Assembly (NCBI GenBank): GCA_030159075.1
Contig: BROG01000230.1
Location: 853,001 to 917,000, forward strand
Source of the DNA: Atrina japonica
Lineage: Eukaryota; Mollusca; Bivalvia; Pterioida; Pinnidae
Length of the DNA: 64,000 nt
Reading direction: 5' to 3'
How positions within the stretch are numbered: the first letter of the stretch is position 1; each line of letters opens with the position of its first letter. This document shows positions 54,460 through 64,000 of this stretch, one piece after another. Both the position numbers and the translations under genes were made by a program. Below the pieces are notes generated by a model that saw nothing but the letters and a program-made list of their open reading frames with translations, was not told the DNA's origin and searched no databases.

Positions 54460-54576
54460 AGGGGATGCTACTCTTCCATGGCACCTGATCCCACCTCTTG
54501 GTTTCCAGAGATTCGTGTTTGTAAATTTTTACCAGATTTGTATCATGGACACCCTAAAAATTTATACTTTGGTATC
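54460..54576 (+). mobile_element. PLE tail fragment preceding a tandem array
   Basis: Plus-strand tail (GGGGATGCTAC, ATGGCACCTGATCCCACCTC, CTTGGTTTCCAGAG) following a C9 run. Its 3' end is expanded into the 24-bp array that follows. Confidence 0.85.
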
Positions 54577-54915
54577 TGAGATGTTTTATACTTTGGTATC
54601 TGAGATGTTTTATACTTTGGTATCTGAGATGTTTTATACTTTGGTACTTTGGTATCTGATGTTTTATATGTATTTATACTTTGGTATTTGGGTATCTGAG
54701 ATGATTTTTAAAGCATACATATTTTGGTATCTGACTCTATGTTGCTTTTATGTATAAACTTTGGTGAATCTGAGATGTTTTAAAAACACTTTTATATACT
54801 TTCAGAACAGGTATCTGAGATGATATTTTATACTTTGTATACTGAGATGTTTTATACTTTGGTATCTGACAGTGTTTTATATCTACCGCAAACGAATTGG
54901 TATCTGAGATATATA
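54561..54915 (+). repeat. 24-bp array derived from the PLE 3' terminus
   Basis: The terminal unit TATACTTTGGTATCTGAGAT + GTTT recurs at 54,567, 54,591, 54,615 and 54,639 (24-bp spacing), then with more divergence to about 54,915. It equals the last bases of the PLE tail seen elsewhere, so the array grew from the element's end. Confidence 0.88.
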
Positions 54916-54959
54916 GTTCTACTTTTAAAGCAGACATAATAAATTGTCAGATGTAGCAG

Positions 54960-55860
54960 AAAATCTTAAGCCTTGGTTTAACTCGACAAAAAGAAGCGAA
55001 ATAAGAGTACGAGATTGCCTTAGAAGTTCATATTATAAGTCAAAAAGACTAACTGATAATTATACCAAAATGGTACAAAAACTGGATTATTGAGTTTAAT
55101 CTTTCAAAAACAAAAATAGCTATATTTGGAGCAAAACATGAAGATTTGACCAAAATTCCATTTATTTTTGTGGTTCACCAATGCAGCCCGTGCTTATCTG
55201 TAAACACCTAGGTGTAACTTTTAGTGAAAATGAGAAGTATAAGAACATAAGATACTCGAAAAAGTAAACAAACAATTAGCAGTTCTTCGTAAATTAAAGT
55301 ACATTCTAAAACAGGAACCCTCTAATGAAAGTATATAAAATATTGATCAGACCACAATTTGTTCATGCGTGTGAAGTGTAGGACAATATTACAGATACAG
55401 ATTCCTGCAGACTTGAACGCTTGCAACATGAAGCTGCCAGGATAGCAACAGAACTGCCTAAATTTTGCTCTCAGTACATTCTGAAGTAGGTTGGAAACCA
55501 TTCAAATGTCGACGTGATAAGGGAAAATTGCCAATTGTTTAAAACAAAAAATAAAATTGCCCCAGAATATTATTTATGTGATATAACACCATTAGAAGTA
55601 CATAAAACACTTAAGTATAACTTGCAAAACAATCAAAACATTCAACAATTTAACTGTAGACTTGACACAAAGAAAATAATTTTCCCCATACGATAGATGC
55701 TTGGAATAGGCCCCCACTTGAAGTAAGAGAAGTTTTATGGTCGATACGGGGATCATGTTAAACATTATGAAGCCCCCCCTCTCAGAAATATTAGATAGTA
55801 TTCTGGATCATGGCCACAGACAGTGGCTCTGTTTCACCAATCATGCTTTTCATCGAACTT
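54960..55860 (+). pseudogene. Degraded non-LTR reverse transcriptase C-terminal region
   Basis: Frames scattered over about 900 bp read FNLSKTKIAIFGAKHE, KVNKQLAVLRKLKYILKQ, MKVYKILIRPQFVHAC, RLERLQHEAARIAT and KIAPEYYLCDITP. This is the region after the RT active site in jockey/CR1-type elements (KT..MVF.., Y...I.P...Y....W, L..IQ..AAR). Many stops; no boundaries resolved. Confidence 0.75.
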
Positions 55861-56110
55861 GAATTTGACCCGTTCATCGAACTAGAAAGGTTTCCATGAT
55901 ACAATTGCGACGGGTGTGGCATGCCAGCAGAAGACGATGACTCCTTTCGGACACATGGTTTTATCCCGTTTGGGATGGACTTGAGTTTTTATTATTGATT
56001 GGTACTTCAATTTCATTTTATATTCATATATTGTATGGACTGTTATATTTTCTTGATTTAAAATTCATCATTTTTTTTTTCAAATATTTCTTGGTATGAC
56101 TAATATAAAA

Positions 56111-56180
56111 CATCTCAGATACCAAAGTATAAATCCTAAGGATGTCCAGGACACAGATACAAATCCGGCAAAATGGACAA
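56111..56180 (-). mobile_element. PLE tail fragment (70 bp)
   Basis: CATCTCAGATACCAAAGTAT to AAATCCGGCAAAATGGACAA on the plus strand; ends abruptly in CGGTTGGGTG. Confidence 0.8.
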
Positions 56181-56239
56181 CGGTTGGGTGACAACATTTG
56201 ACGGTGTGTCAAATCTATAACAATTAAATTGTTAAATAT

Positions 56240-56608
<369 letters not shown>

Positions 56609-56619
56609 TACATATGTAT

Positions 56620-57000
56620 CATAAAACTGCATGTAACATTGCAATTTTTGATACCTTTTAGCATTATTCACAATACAAAGATTATAGAGGCCAAAACAAA
56701 TACTCAGTCTTTTCTGTCAAGAAGATTTCATCAGTTGATCTCGAATTTGATATAGATGTATCTTCCCAATAGAAAAAACTGGTACCACACAAGGCCAAAC
56801 GATAAATATAAATATATTACCAAATTCGTCTCAGAGTACCCATTTTAAAAACTAGTATCTTAAATTTGAAAAGTTTAGAATTTAAATGGTGCTTTCGTGA
56901 CGAAACCCTATTTTATTATAAAATTATCGACTGGTACCGAAATAACAGGGCATAGGTATACTCTCGGGGACTCAAACGGTCCACCAGCGGTGGCAACGAT
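56620..57000 (-). repeat. Dispersed 5' PLE-type region with degenerate hammerhead
   Basis: Homologous to 63,110-63,425 in the same orientation: shared CACAAGGCCAAA, CTGGTACCGAAATA and CTCGGGGACTCAAA. CUGAUGA is present at 56,734-56,728 on the minus strand with UCAA before it, but the GAAA/stem III half is decayed. Confidence 0.6.
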
Positions 57001-57767
57001 CCAGTGGTTATAAATACTACTAGCAATACCTAAGTTATAGTTTTTTAAAAGGGATCAGATCGAAATATTAAAGACAATCATTGCAATCAATACGACTTCG
57101 TTATTTGAGCTCAGATCTATATATCTGTGACTAGATGTAGTTTTTTAAAAATGTGATAAACAGCACCTTCGTACATTTCGGAAGCAGTAGAAGAAGCGAT
57201 GGTCTGTTTTTATATATCAAAGTCCTCACAATAACGACCAAGAATATGGTTTAGATTCTTATTGATAAGACATATATTTTGTACTATGTAAAGTCATTAT
57301 CACCTCACAGTTGATTGATTTCATTATACAATTGTAACTGGATATGTATCTGTATACTCTCAATAAACATTGATTATTTTAGTGTGAAAATTACTTTTTC
57401 TCAGCATCTAGATCATCACATTGCCTGTCAAATCATTCATGCTATACCTGGTACTGCGTTGTACAATTATTTCATGTCGATTTTATACAATTGAGTGTTA
57501 TTATTTTTCTCAGTATTTTAATTAGAACAATACGTGAGTTATACGTCAGAGTTGGTTTTATTTTATTAACATACTGATTTTCCGTTCTATAAGTGCGACA
57601 AATAATTATAAACAGCGGACGTATTAGTCTGTTTGCGAGGACTGATCGGTTTGATTTGTTATTTAATATTATTTTATATTGAGCAGCAAAATCGAATTTC
57701 TCATTCTTATTTATGTGAAAATTTACGATTTCATGAAATTGTACCGAAAATTTGTTTAAAATTGGAG

Positions 57768-57799
57768 CTCAACTGATGAGCAGAAAACGATCGTCTTGA
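57768..57799 (+). ncRNA. Hammerhead-like motif 2 (stem II lost)
   Basis: UCAA-CUGAUGA (57,769-779), GAAA, perfect stem III ACG-AU-CGU (57,787-794), C then UUGA pairing with UCAA. The segment that would form stem II is reduced to about 3 bases, so this copy is unlikely to be active. Confidence 0.4.
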
Positions 57800-58161
57800 A
57801 TAGTATAACTTTAGTGTATAATATTGCTTTCAATTTCAGCATAATTACTCAATTTTAATGTGATATTCAGAACAATTGTTTATGAAAAGTCTAAATGGTT
57901 TTAATTATAGATGTTTTGCACTTCATCTATACGTCTTAGCGTACCTTAAAGTTAAGATTGTCCCATACAAGTACGTTACTTACTTTGAAAAAATTGTCAG
58001 AAATTATTTAATTAGATGCGGCTGATAATTTGCTGTGAGACCAATCTTCACGTGGAATTTGAAAGGTGAATAAATTGAAGTTGCAACACTTATTTAATGT
58101 GTGTGTATTTAAAAAGGTGTATACTTGTATATCATACACAAAACAATGCTTTTCTAAAAAC

Positions 58162-58165
<4 letters not shown>

Positions 58166-58240
<75 letters not shown>
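58166..58240. repeat. (AT)n microsatellite
   Basis: About 75 bp of uninterrupted AT. Confidence 0.97.
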
Positions 58241-58245
<5 letters not shown>

Positions 58246-58360
58246 AAAGTAGAACATTCATTTTGGCAGTATCACTGTACTACATGTAGACGGATTTGGT
58301 TATACATTTAGATTTACTATTTGACTTGTTCTTTCAGAAATATACATTGCTATCAAATTC

Positions 58361-58404
58361 GAGCTCAACTGACGACGTCTTATTGACAGAATGATCGTCT
58401 TGAC
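58361..58404 (+). ncRNA. Hammerhead-like motif 3
   Basis: GAGCUCAA-CUGACGA (58,361-375; position 7 may be any base), stem II GUC...GAC, GAA, then AUCGUC with UUGA (58,400-403) pairing to UCAA. The base pair at the foot of stem III is lost (GAAU), so it is probably decayed. Confidence 0.4.
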
Positions 58405-58780
58405 CATTTGGTTTGGTATCTTTTGTACAAATATAACTTTTTTATTGTTAATGATATTCATCATTGCAAACAGTAAGATGACACCAGTCTTAGGTGATAT
58501 ACAAGAACGTTTGACCTCTGCTATGGACTGACGCCAAATCAGAAAAGATCCACGTACCCAACTGCCATGAAAAAAAACCATGACTTTCACATATTATGTC
58601 GTGCCAAAGAAACATTCATCATGGTTCATGTAACAATGTAAATGATATTTTCGTATAGTTAATGTTAACCCTATCGTGAAAGACGAAGACCAGAGTAAGA
58701 TACCACACAAACCACTAACGCAATGCTTGGATGTTTGGAAGAGTTCGTGACCTTCCATATACTCAGAACAGTTATCATAC

Positions 58781-58893
58781 GATGTATGTTTGTATGTAAT
58801 GTTTGTATGTATGTATGTATGTATGTATGTATGTATGTATGTATGTATGTATGTATGTATGTATGTATGTATGTATGTATGTATGTATGTTGC
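58781..58893. repeat. (GTAT)n microsatellite
   Basis: About 27 GTAT units followed by GTAGGTAGG and GTAC-rich sequence up to the PLE start at 58,960. Confidence 0.97.
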
Positions 58894-58959
58894 TAGGTAG
58901 GTAGGTAGGTACGCACGTTTGTAGGTAGGTACATACGTACGTAAGTACGTACTTAGGCA

Positions 58960-61570
58960 GATCCCACCTTGAGTACCCCCTTCCGTACACAACGTGAAGA
59001 ATTTTGGATTAAACATCTTGGCACTGCATATCCCTATGGAAGTAATGATAATATCCAAAGTGTAGGCAATCTATCAAGCCCCCTGTGCAATGGTGTTAAT
59101 GTGATGGAACTTTTTAATTCTAACGTAAGACGTAAACGAAGTCACGGACATCGTTCATACAACCGACCTTACATACATGATGTCACTTTTTCATCTCTTT
59201 TACTTTACGCTAACAAAAAATTGGGTCTTCATCACATTCGCAGCAAACTTTAGTCTGATCCTTTTACAAATCTCAATAAACTTTTTCAAGAAGCAAGAAT
59301 GAACCCCTACACGGATTCTTCAACCCCAGAATACATACTGAACTCCATTATAATGGACATCGCTTATCACAGACTGTTTAAGCCTGCACGCGTTACAAAC
59401 GACGACTGTTCTGAACAGAAACGTCTTTTCCTTAAACTTAAATTCACAAATAAAGGCGTAGACGCTTTAAACATTGGCAATGTTCTAAATCACAAAAAGT
59501 TCAGTCCTGTATTCCACCATATTTTAAACTGAAGACCACGCCTTGCATTTCATATAGTTATACACCTAGCATCGCCTCCAAGCTATTCAATTACAAACAG
59601 GTTTTGCAGTGCCTAGACATCAACTATCTTCTACACAACACTGTCACATGTTTATGTGCTTCATCCCCTTTCAAATACAATACTATCGGGCATGACATTA
59701 CCGACGACGTTTCTATTGTTGAAAATAAAAGCCTCAAAAATCTTATTTTAAGGGGCCCTAAATACCGGGAAGACCGTTCCTTTAATTTGCGACAGAATTT
59801 CAGTTTAGTTATGGATTCTGTCGAAGATTATGCCAGACGATGGGCCAAACATGAAGGCGTAGAACCAGACACTTTGTCTGAATGGCTGAAAGCCATACGA
59901 TGGTTGATAAAATATTGTATTCGAAAACTTAAAGGGACTATGAAAACACGTTATCCTTCTGTATTTAATGATCCAGAAGTAGTAACTGAACTCGATAGAT
60001 TACATGACCAATATGTACTGGTACCAGCAGACAAAGCCTCAAATAATATAGTTTTTATTTGTAAGGCACATTACTATAATTGTTTATTAGAAGAACTTGG
60101 GTTTAATACGAATTCTAGAAATCCTACATTACACACGTAGATCACATTTAAAGGACGAGATCCTTCAAAATCACGTGTCCGCATTACGTTCATTTGATTT
60201 ACCTACAACGGATACCGATTTCGAGCTACCACATTTATATTGGATACCTAAACTTCATAAAACCCCATATAACCAAAGATACATAGCAGGATCCAGCAGA
60301 TGTTCAACCAAGCCTTTATCTTTACTCCTTACCAAGATATTGACAGCCGTTAAGGAGAAACTTCAACAATACTGTACAGTTGCTTATTCCAGAAGCCGTG
60401 TAAATCAGATGTGGATACTTAAAAATTCAAAACAGCGTTTAAAAAAGTAGAAAGCACACAATTTTTCTCGAATTCACAGTATCAAAACTTATGACTTCTC
60501 TACTCTTTACACCACTATTCCACATACAAAATTGGAAGAAAGACTTTTCAGCATCATTGACAAAGGTGGTACCCGAAAATTTAAATATCTAGTGATTGGC
60601 TATTAGGATACTTATTTCGTCCAACACTACTCTGTTTCCACACATAAATATACTGAAGTTGATATAAAATACATGCTGGAAATTCTAATAATATATCAAT
60701 ATATTTGTAATGTTCGGAGACGTGGTCTTTCAAACTGTCGGCATTCCTATGGGAACCAATTGTGCTCCTTTATTGGCCCACCTGTTCCTTTATTCATACG
60801 AAGCAGACTTCATTCATAAACTGCTGAATCAAAAGAAGAAAAAGTTAGCGGTTTCCTTTAATTTGACATTTAGATATATCGACGACGTTTTGTCAATTAA
60901 TAATGACAATTTTCGTACATATGTCAATGCGATATATCCCAGCGAACTAGAAATTAAAGATACAACAAAATCAAGCACACACGCTTCATACTTAGACATT
61001 TTACTTAATATAAACACAGACGGGAAATTAACAACTACGCTATACGATGAACGCGACGATTTCGGCTTTCCCATCGTAAATTTTCCACATTTAAGTAGTA
61101 ATATCCCTCAGTCACCTGCATATGGAGTTTATATTTCACAAATGATCCGATATGCCAGGGCGTGTACAACATATGAAGATTTCATATACAGAGGTAAACT
61201 ACTCAATGACAAATTATTGACACAGGGATATCGAAAACCGCGTTTAATGTCAACGTTCCGCAAATTTCATGGTCGGTATAATAGTCTTGTTTGCGACTAC
61301 TCTGTTTCACTAAGTGAAATGTTGAGTTGCCTTTTCGTTGGCGGTTGTTGAGACGTCTGTACCAATTGTGACGAGGATACACTCCTTACGTGTTTCATTG
61401 GACTTGACTGTGGACTCACGGCGGGTGTGACCGGTCGACAAGGGATGCTTACTACTCCATGGCACCTGATCCCACCTCTTGGTTTCCAGAGGTCCGTGTT
61501 TGTCCATTGTTACCGGATCTGTATCTATGTCCTGGACATTTATTGATTTATACTTTGTTATCTGGAATTT
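58960..61570 (+). mobile_element. PLE copy G, longest RT copy
   Basis: About 2.6 kb on the plus strand, truncated inside the nuclease (STPFRTQREEFWIKHLG is the end of the GIY-YIG region). Then follow the linker (DDCSEQKRLFLKLKF), a helical region (EDYARRWAKHEGVEPDTLSE), DQYVLVPADKASNNIVFICK, TTDTDFELPHL, KPLSLLLTKIL, motif A DFSTLYTTIPH, motif B GIPMGTNCAPL, motif C FRYIDDVL, thumb, stop at 61,351, 3' UTR and tail. No nuclease follows the thumb, confirming the permuted order. Starts directly after a microsatellite. Confidence 0.9.
58969..61351 (+). pseudogene. Broken PLE ORF (GIY-YIG end to RT)
   Basis: Open pieces 58,969-59,250, 59,299-59,532 (same frame, stop between), 59,604-60,140 (shifted), 60,097-60,450 (shifted; the same frame continues past a stop through motif A) and 60,710-61,351 (shifted). 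At least three frameshifts and four stops. Catalytic Asp residues of motifs A and C are intact. Confidence 0.88.
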
Positions 61571-61578
61571 CTTATATA

Positions 61579-62014
61579 TTTAACACCACCAAAATAACTT
61601 AAATAAAATATAATTAACAGTTGAGGTTAATTATAAAGCGGCATCTCCCTTGACGTCACGGCAAGCGCACATATTAATTACATGATTGTAATGTTGAAGA
61701 TAACTGTAGAGAAGCACGAAAATGTGAGAAATTATATGATGATATGTTATTACATCTTGTGGGAAATGTTCATTAGTATTAGTAAATAATGAATGCGATA
61801 CTATTTAAACCTTTTTTCGAGCGTGAAATCACCGTTATCGTTCGATAATAACATATCATCATATAATGTCTGGCATTTTCTTACTTCTCTGGAGTTATCT
61901 TCGACATTACAATCGTGTAATTAATATGGGAGTTTGCCGTGAAGTCAAGGGAGATGCCGCTTTCCAATTTACCTCAACTGTTAATTATATTTGGTTTTCT
62001 TTTGGTGGTGTTAA
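61579..62014. mobile_element. Foldback element with TTTAACACCACCAAAA ends
   Basis: Left arm about 61,579-61,760 and right arm about 61,845-62,014 are reverse complements (AATTAACAGTTGAGGT, AAAGCGGCATCTCCCTTGAC, ATATGATGATATGTTATTA). The loop is about 90 bp. It sits just past the PLE tail. No ORF. Confidence 0.85.
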
Positions 62015-62278
62015 ACTGATCTATTGTATAAAATAATATCATTCATAATCAAGTCATGAAGTCATTATTCTTTCTGTATGTTTTATACGATATAGAAGAT
62101 ATCTACAACTGCAGCTTAATTCAAGCCAATTTCTACTGAAACTATATTACAAACATGTCTGCCAATCAAAGAAAAATTAGACGTGTTTTAAAAACTTTTA
62201 AGAATAATTACTTCATGATAGCTTACTTACATACCTACCATCGATTTTCGTACCTACCTACGTACCTACCTACTTACC

Positions 62279-62583
62279 AACATACATACATACATACATA
62301 CATACATACATACATACATACATACATACATACATACATACATACATACAACAAACAAACATACATACATACATACATACATACATACATACATACATAC
62401 ATACATACATACATACATACATACATACATACACACAAACATGTATACATACATACATACATACATACATACATACATACATACATACATACATACATAC
62501 ATACAAACATACATACATACATACATACATACATACATACATACATACATACATACATACATACATACATACATACATACATA
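62279..62583. repeat. (CATA)n microsatellite
   Basis: About 76 units with CAAA and CACA interruptions, then CACA and TATA blocks to 62,650. Long ORFs of YIHT or YVCM repeats on both strands are artefacts. Confidence 0.98.
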
Positions 62584-62649
62584 CGTATGTATATACGCAC
62601 ACACACACAGGGGAACACACACACACACACAGATATATATATATATATC

Positions 62650-63110
62650 TCGGTCCATTTTCATCAACCGGTTAACCGAATGTTTTCCCTATCGAGTACT
62701 CAGATACGCGGTCACTTTTGCCCGATTGCAGTTGCAGACCAGATATTATTCAAATTGGGAGGTGCAAGGAGATATTTATTTTCCTGAGGGGGTATTTTCT
62801 ACATCCAGAAAAGTTCTGTGGGTCATTCTTAAGCAACATTAGGAAGGACGCTTTTGTCTTATCACATACCACATTTATAGTTTTATTAGTTTTAAAAATG
62901 AAAGATTCAGCGGTTATAAGTCGATCAAAAGTCAATTCTAGAAAATGCGGAAATCTGATACCGGTAATATTTCAATGCTTTGTTCGTACTTAATTAAGCC
63001 TAATCTTACTTCCTTTTGAACCCCGGTAACCAACATGGACTCAGCAATGCATCGATAATGAAATGTATATGTACTTAAAGCTGTTTTCTTAATCTCAGTT
63101 TTAAATGGAA
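62650..63110. other. No gene recognised
   Basis: Short overlapping ORFs (for example 62,718-62,993 on the plus strand) show no family motif. Confidence 0.4.
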
Positions 63111-63425
63111 ACATATTCAGTTTAAAATATTATAAACATAATACCAAAGTTATAATGTTCAAGATGATCGTTTCTGTCAATTAGACTTCATCAGTTGAGC
63201 TCCAATTTGAAGATTATGTGTATTTTCTAAAGAGAAAGTGGTATCATACAAGGCCAAATAATATCTCTAAAATTATAGACTTAGCTTTAGAACATTTTCG
63301 AATTTGAATGGTGTTAACAGTGCAAAATATTACTTTATTATAAGATGAACAGCTGGTACCGAAATACCAGGTACTGTGTTTATGTATACCCTCGGGGACT
63401 CAAATAACGGCATTAAAGAAGTATA
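63110..63425 (-). repeat. Dispersed 5' PLE-type region, copy 2
   Basis: Homologue of 56,620-57,000 (ACAAGGCCAAATAATAT, GCTGGTACCGAAATACCAGG, CCCTCGGGGACTCAAATAAC). Contains hammerhead-like motif 4. Confidence 0.6.
63159..63202 (-). ncRNA. Hammerhead-like motif 4
   Basis: Minus strand: GAGCUCAA-CUGAUGA (63,202-188), stem II GUC-UAAUU-GAC flanked by an A.A mismatch, GAAA, stem III ACG-AU-CAU with one C.A mismatch, cleavage AUC, then UUGA (63,162-159) pairing with UCAA. Close to motif 1; one G-to-A change weakens stem III. Confidence 0.5.
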
Positions 63426-63594
63426 TAATTATACTGGGACCAATTCATTACATGTCTATAAAGTACAAACAGCTCCCGCTTCATTTAGCAAACTACGGGG
63501 CACGTATAATTACACTAATTGTTATATAAACACGTATCTAACAGGGATAGACGGTGGGTCAAATCTGTAACAATTAAGATTGTTAAATATCAAA

Positions 63595-63632
63595 CATCTC
63601 GGATACCAAAGTATAAATCTTTAAAATGTCCA

Positions 63633-63702
<70 letters not shown>

Positions 63703-64000
63703 TTAAAATGGACAAACACGGACGTCTGGAAACCAAAAGATGGGATCAGGTGCCATGGAGGAGTAAGCATCCCCTGTCGAGGTCAAGGTGTCATCTAGGA
63801 GTAAGCATCCATTGTCGACCGGTCACAAACGCCGTGAGTCCCCAGTCAATACGTGAGGAACGAATCATCGTCACAATTGATACAGACGTCTCAACAACCG
63901 CCAACGAAAAGTAACTCAACTTTTCACCCAGTGAAACAGAGTAATCGCAATCAAGACTGTTATACCGGCCGTAATATTTGTGGAATGTTGACATTAATAA
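63595..64000 (-). mobile_element. PLE 3' region with internal (AT)n, runs off the window
   Basis: The tail begins CATCTCGGATACCAAAGTAT and has (AT)n at 63,637-63,700, then a partly duplicated 3' UTR: CCCCTGTCGA at 63,772 is followed by a second GGAGTAAGCATCC...TTGTCGACCGGTCACA, a roughly 50-bp repeat. Continues to GTTGACATTAA at the window end, so more of the element lies beyond. Confidence 0.88.

Noticed and set aside
62155..62842. ORFs of YIHT and YVCM repeats near 62.3-62.7 kb
   Set aside because: Translations of (CATA)n and its complement; no flanking coding signal.

Overview
This is a eukaryotic, AT-rich, repeat-dense animal window, most likely from a bivalve mollusc. That inference rests on the type of membrane glycoprotein gene present and on the mix of elements: a permuted Penelope-like retroelement family, a Mag-type Ty3 LTR element, a Tx1/L1-like LINE and short foldback/pogo-type MITEs. 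There are no prokaryotic features, rRNA genes or CRISPR arrays.

The main gene is not visible as one long ORF. On the minus strand, eleven coding exons between 52,108 and 11,423 join through recognisable splice sites with matching phases into 1,998 nt of CDS (665 aa). In order the protein has a signal peptide, a cysteine-free N-terminal module I cannot name with certainty (exons 2-4), a WSC domain split over exons 5 and 6, an unnamed extracellular module (exons 7-10), a Ser/Thr-rich mucin-like stalk, a Cys-x2-Cys-x-Cys juxtamembrane segment, one membrane helix and a short cytoplasmic tail (exon 11). It looks like a type I cell-surface glycoprotein or lectin-like receptor.

Layout. 1-4,560: a 29-bp minisatellite in two sequence classes. 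4,571-11,400: AT-rich sequence with small tandem arrays (about 31, 19 and 39 bp) and no convincing gene. 11,423-52,122: the receptor gene; most introns carry tandem arrays (40-, 45-, 29-, 37/44-, 66-, 35- and 36-bp units) and transposons, including a 4.8-kb LTR element in intron 5, a LINE in intron 2, and a 1.67-kb tandem duplication plus a permuted PLE copy in intron 1. 52,123-64,000: upstream sequence with PLE fragments, a degraded non-LTR RT, foldback elements and long microsatellites.

The strongest retroelement signal is a family of Penelope-like elements. One copy (about 43,380-45,110) shows a CxxC motif and GIY-YIG nuclease upstream of the RT, the permuted order known for the Naiad-type group. 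Others (58,960-61,570; 18,714-20,150) carry RT motifs and a conserved 3' tail found about a dozen times here. Five sites resemble hammerhead ribozymes; the best has a 6-bp stem I, the CUGAUGA and GAAA cores and a 3-bp stem III with a 2-nt loop. All retroelement ORFs seen are broken.
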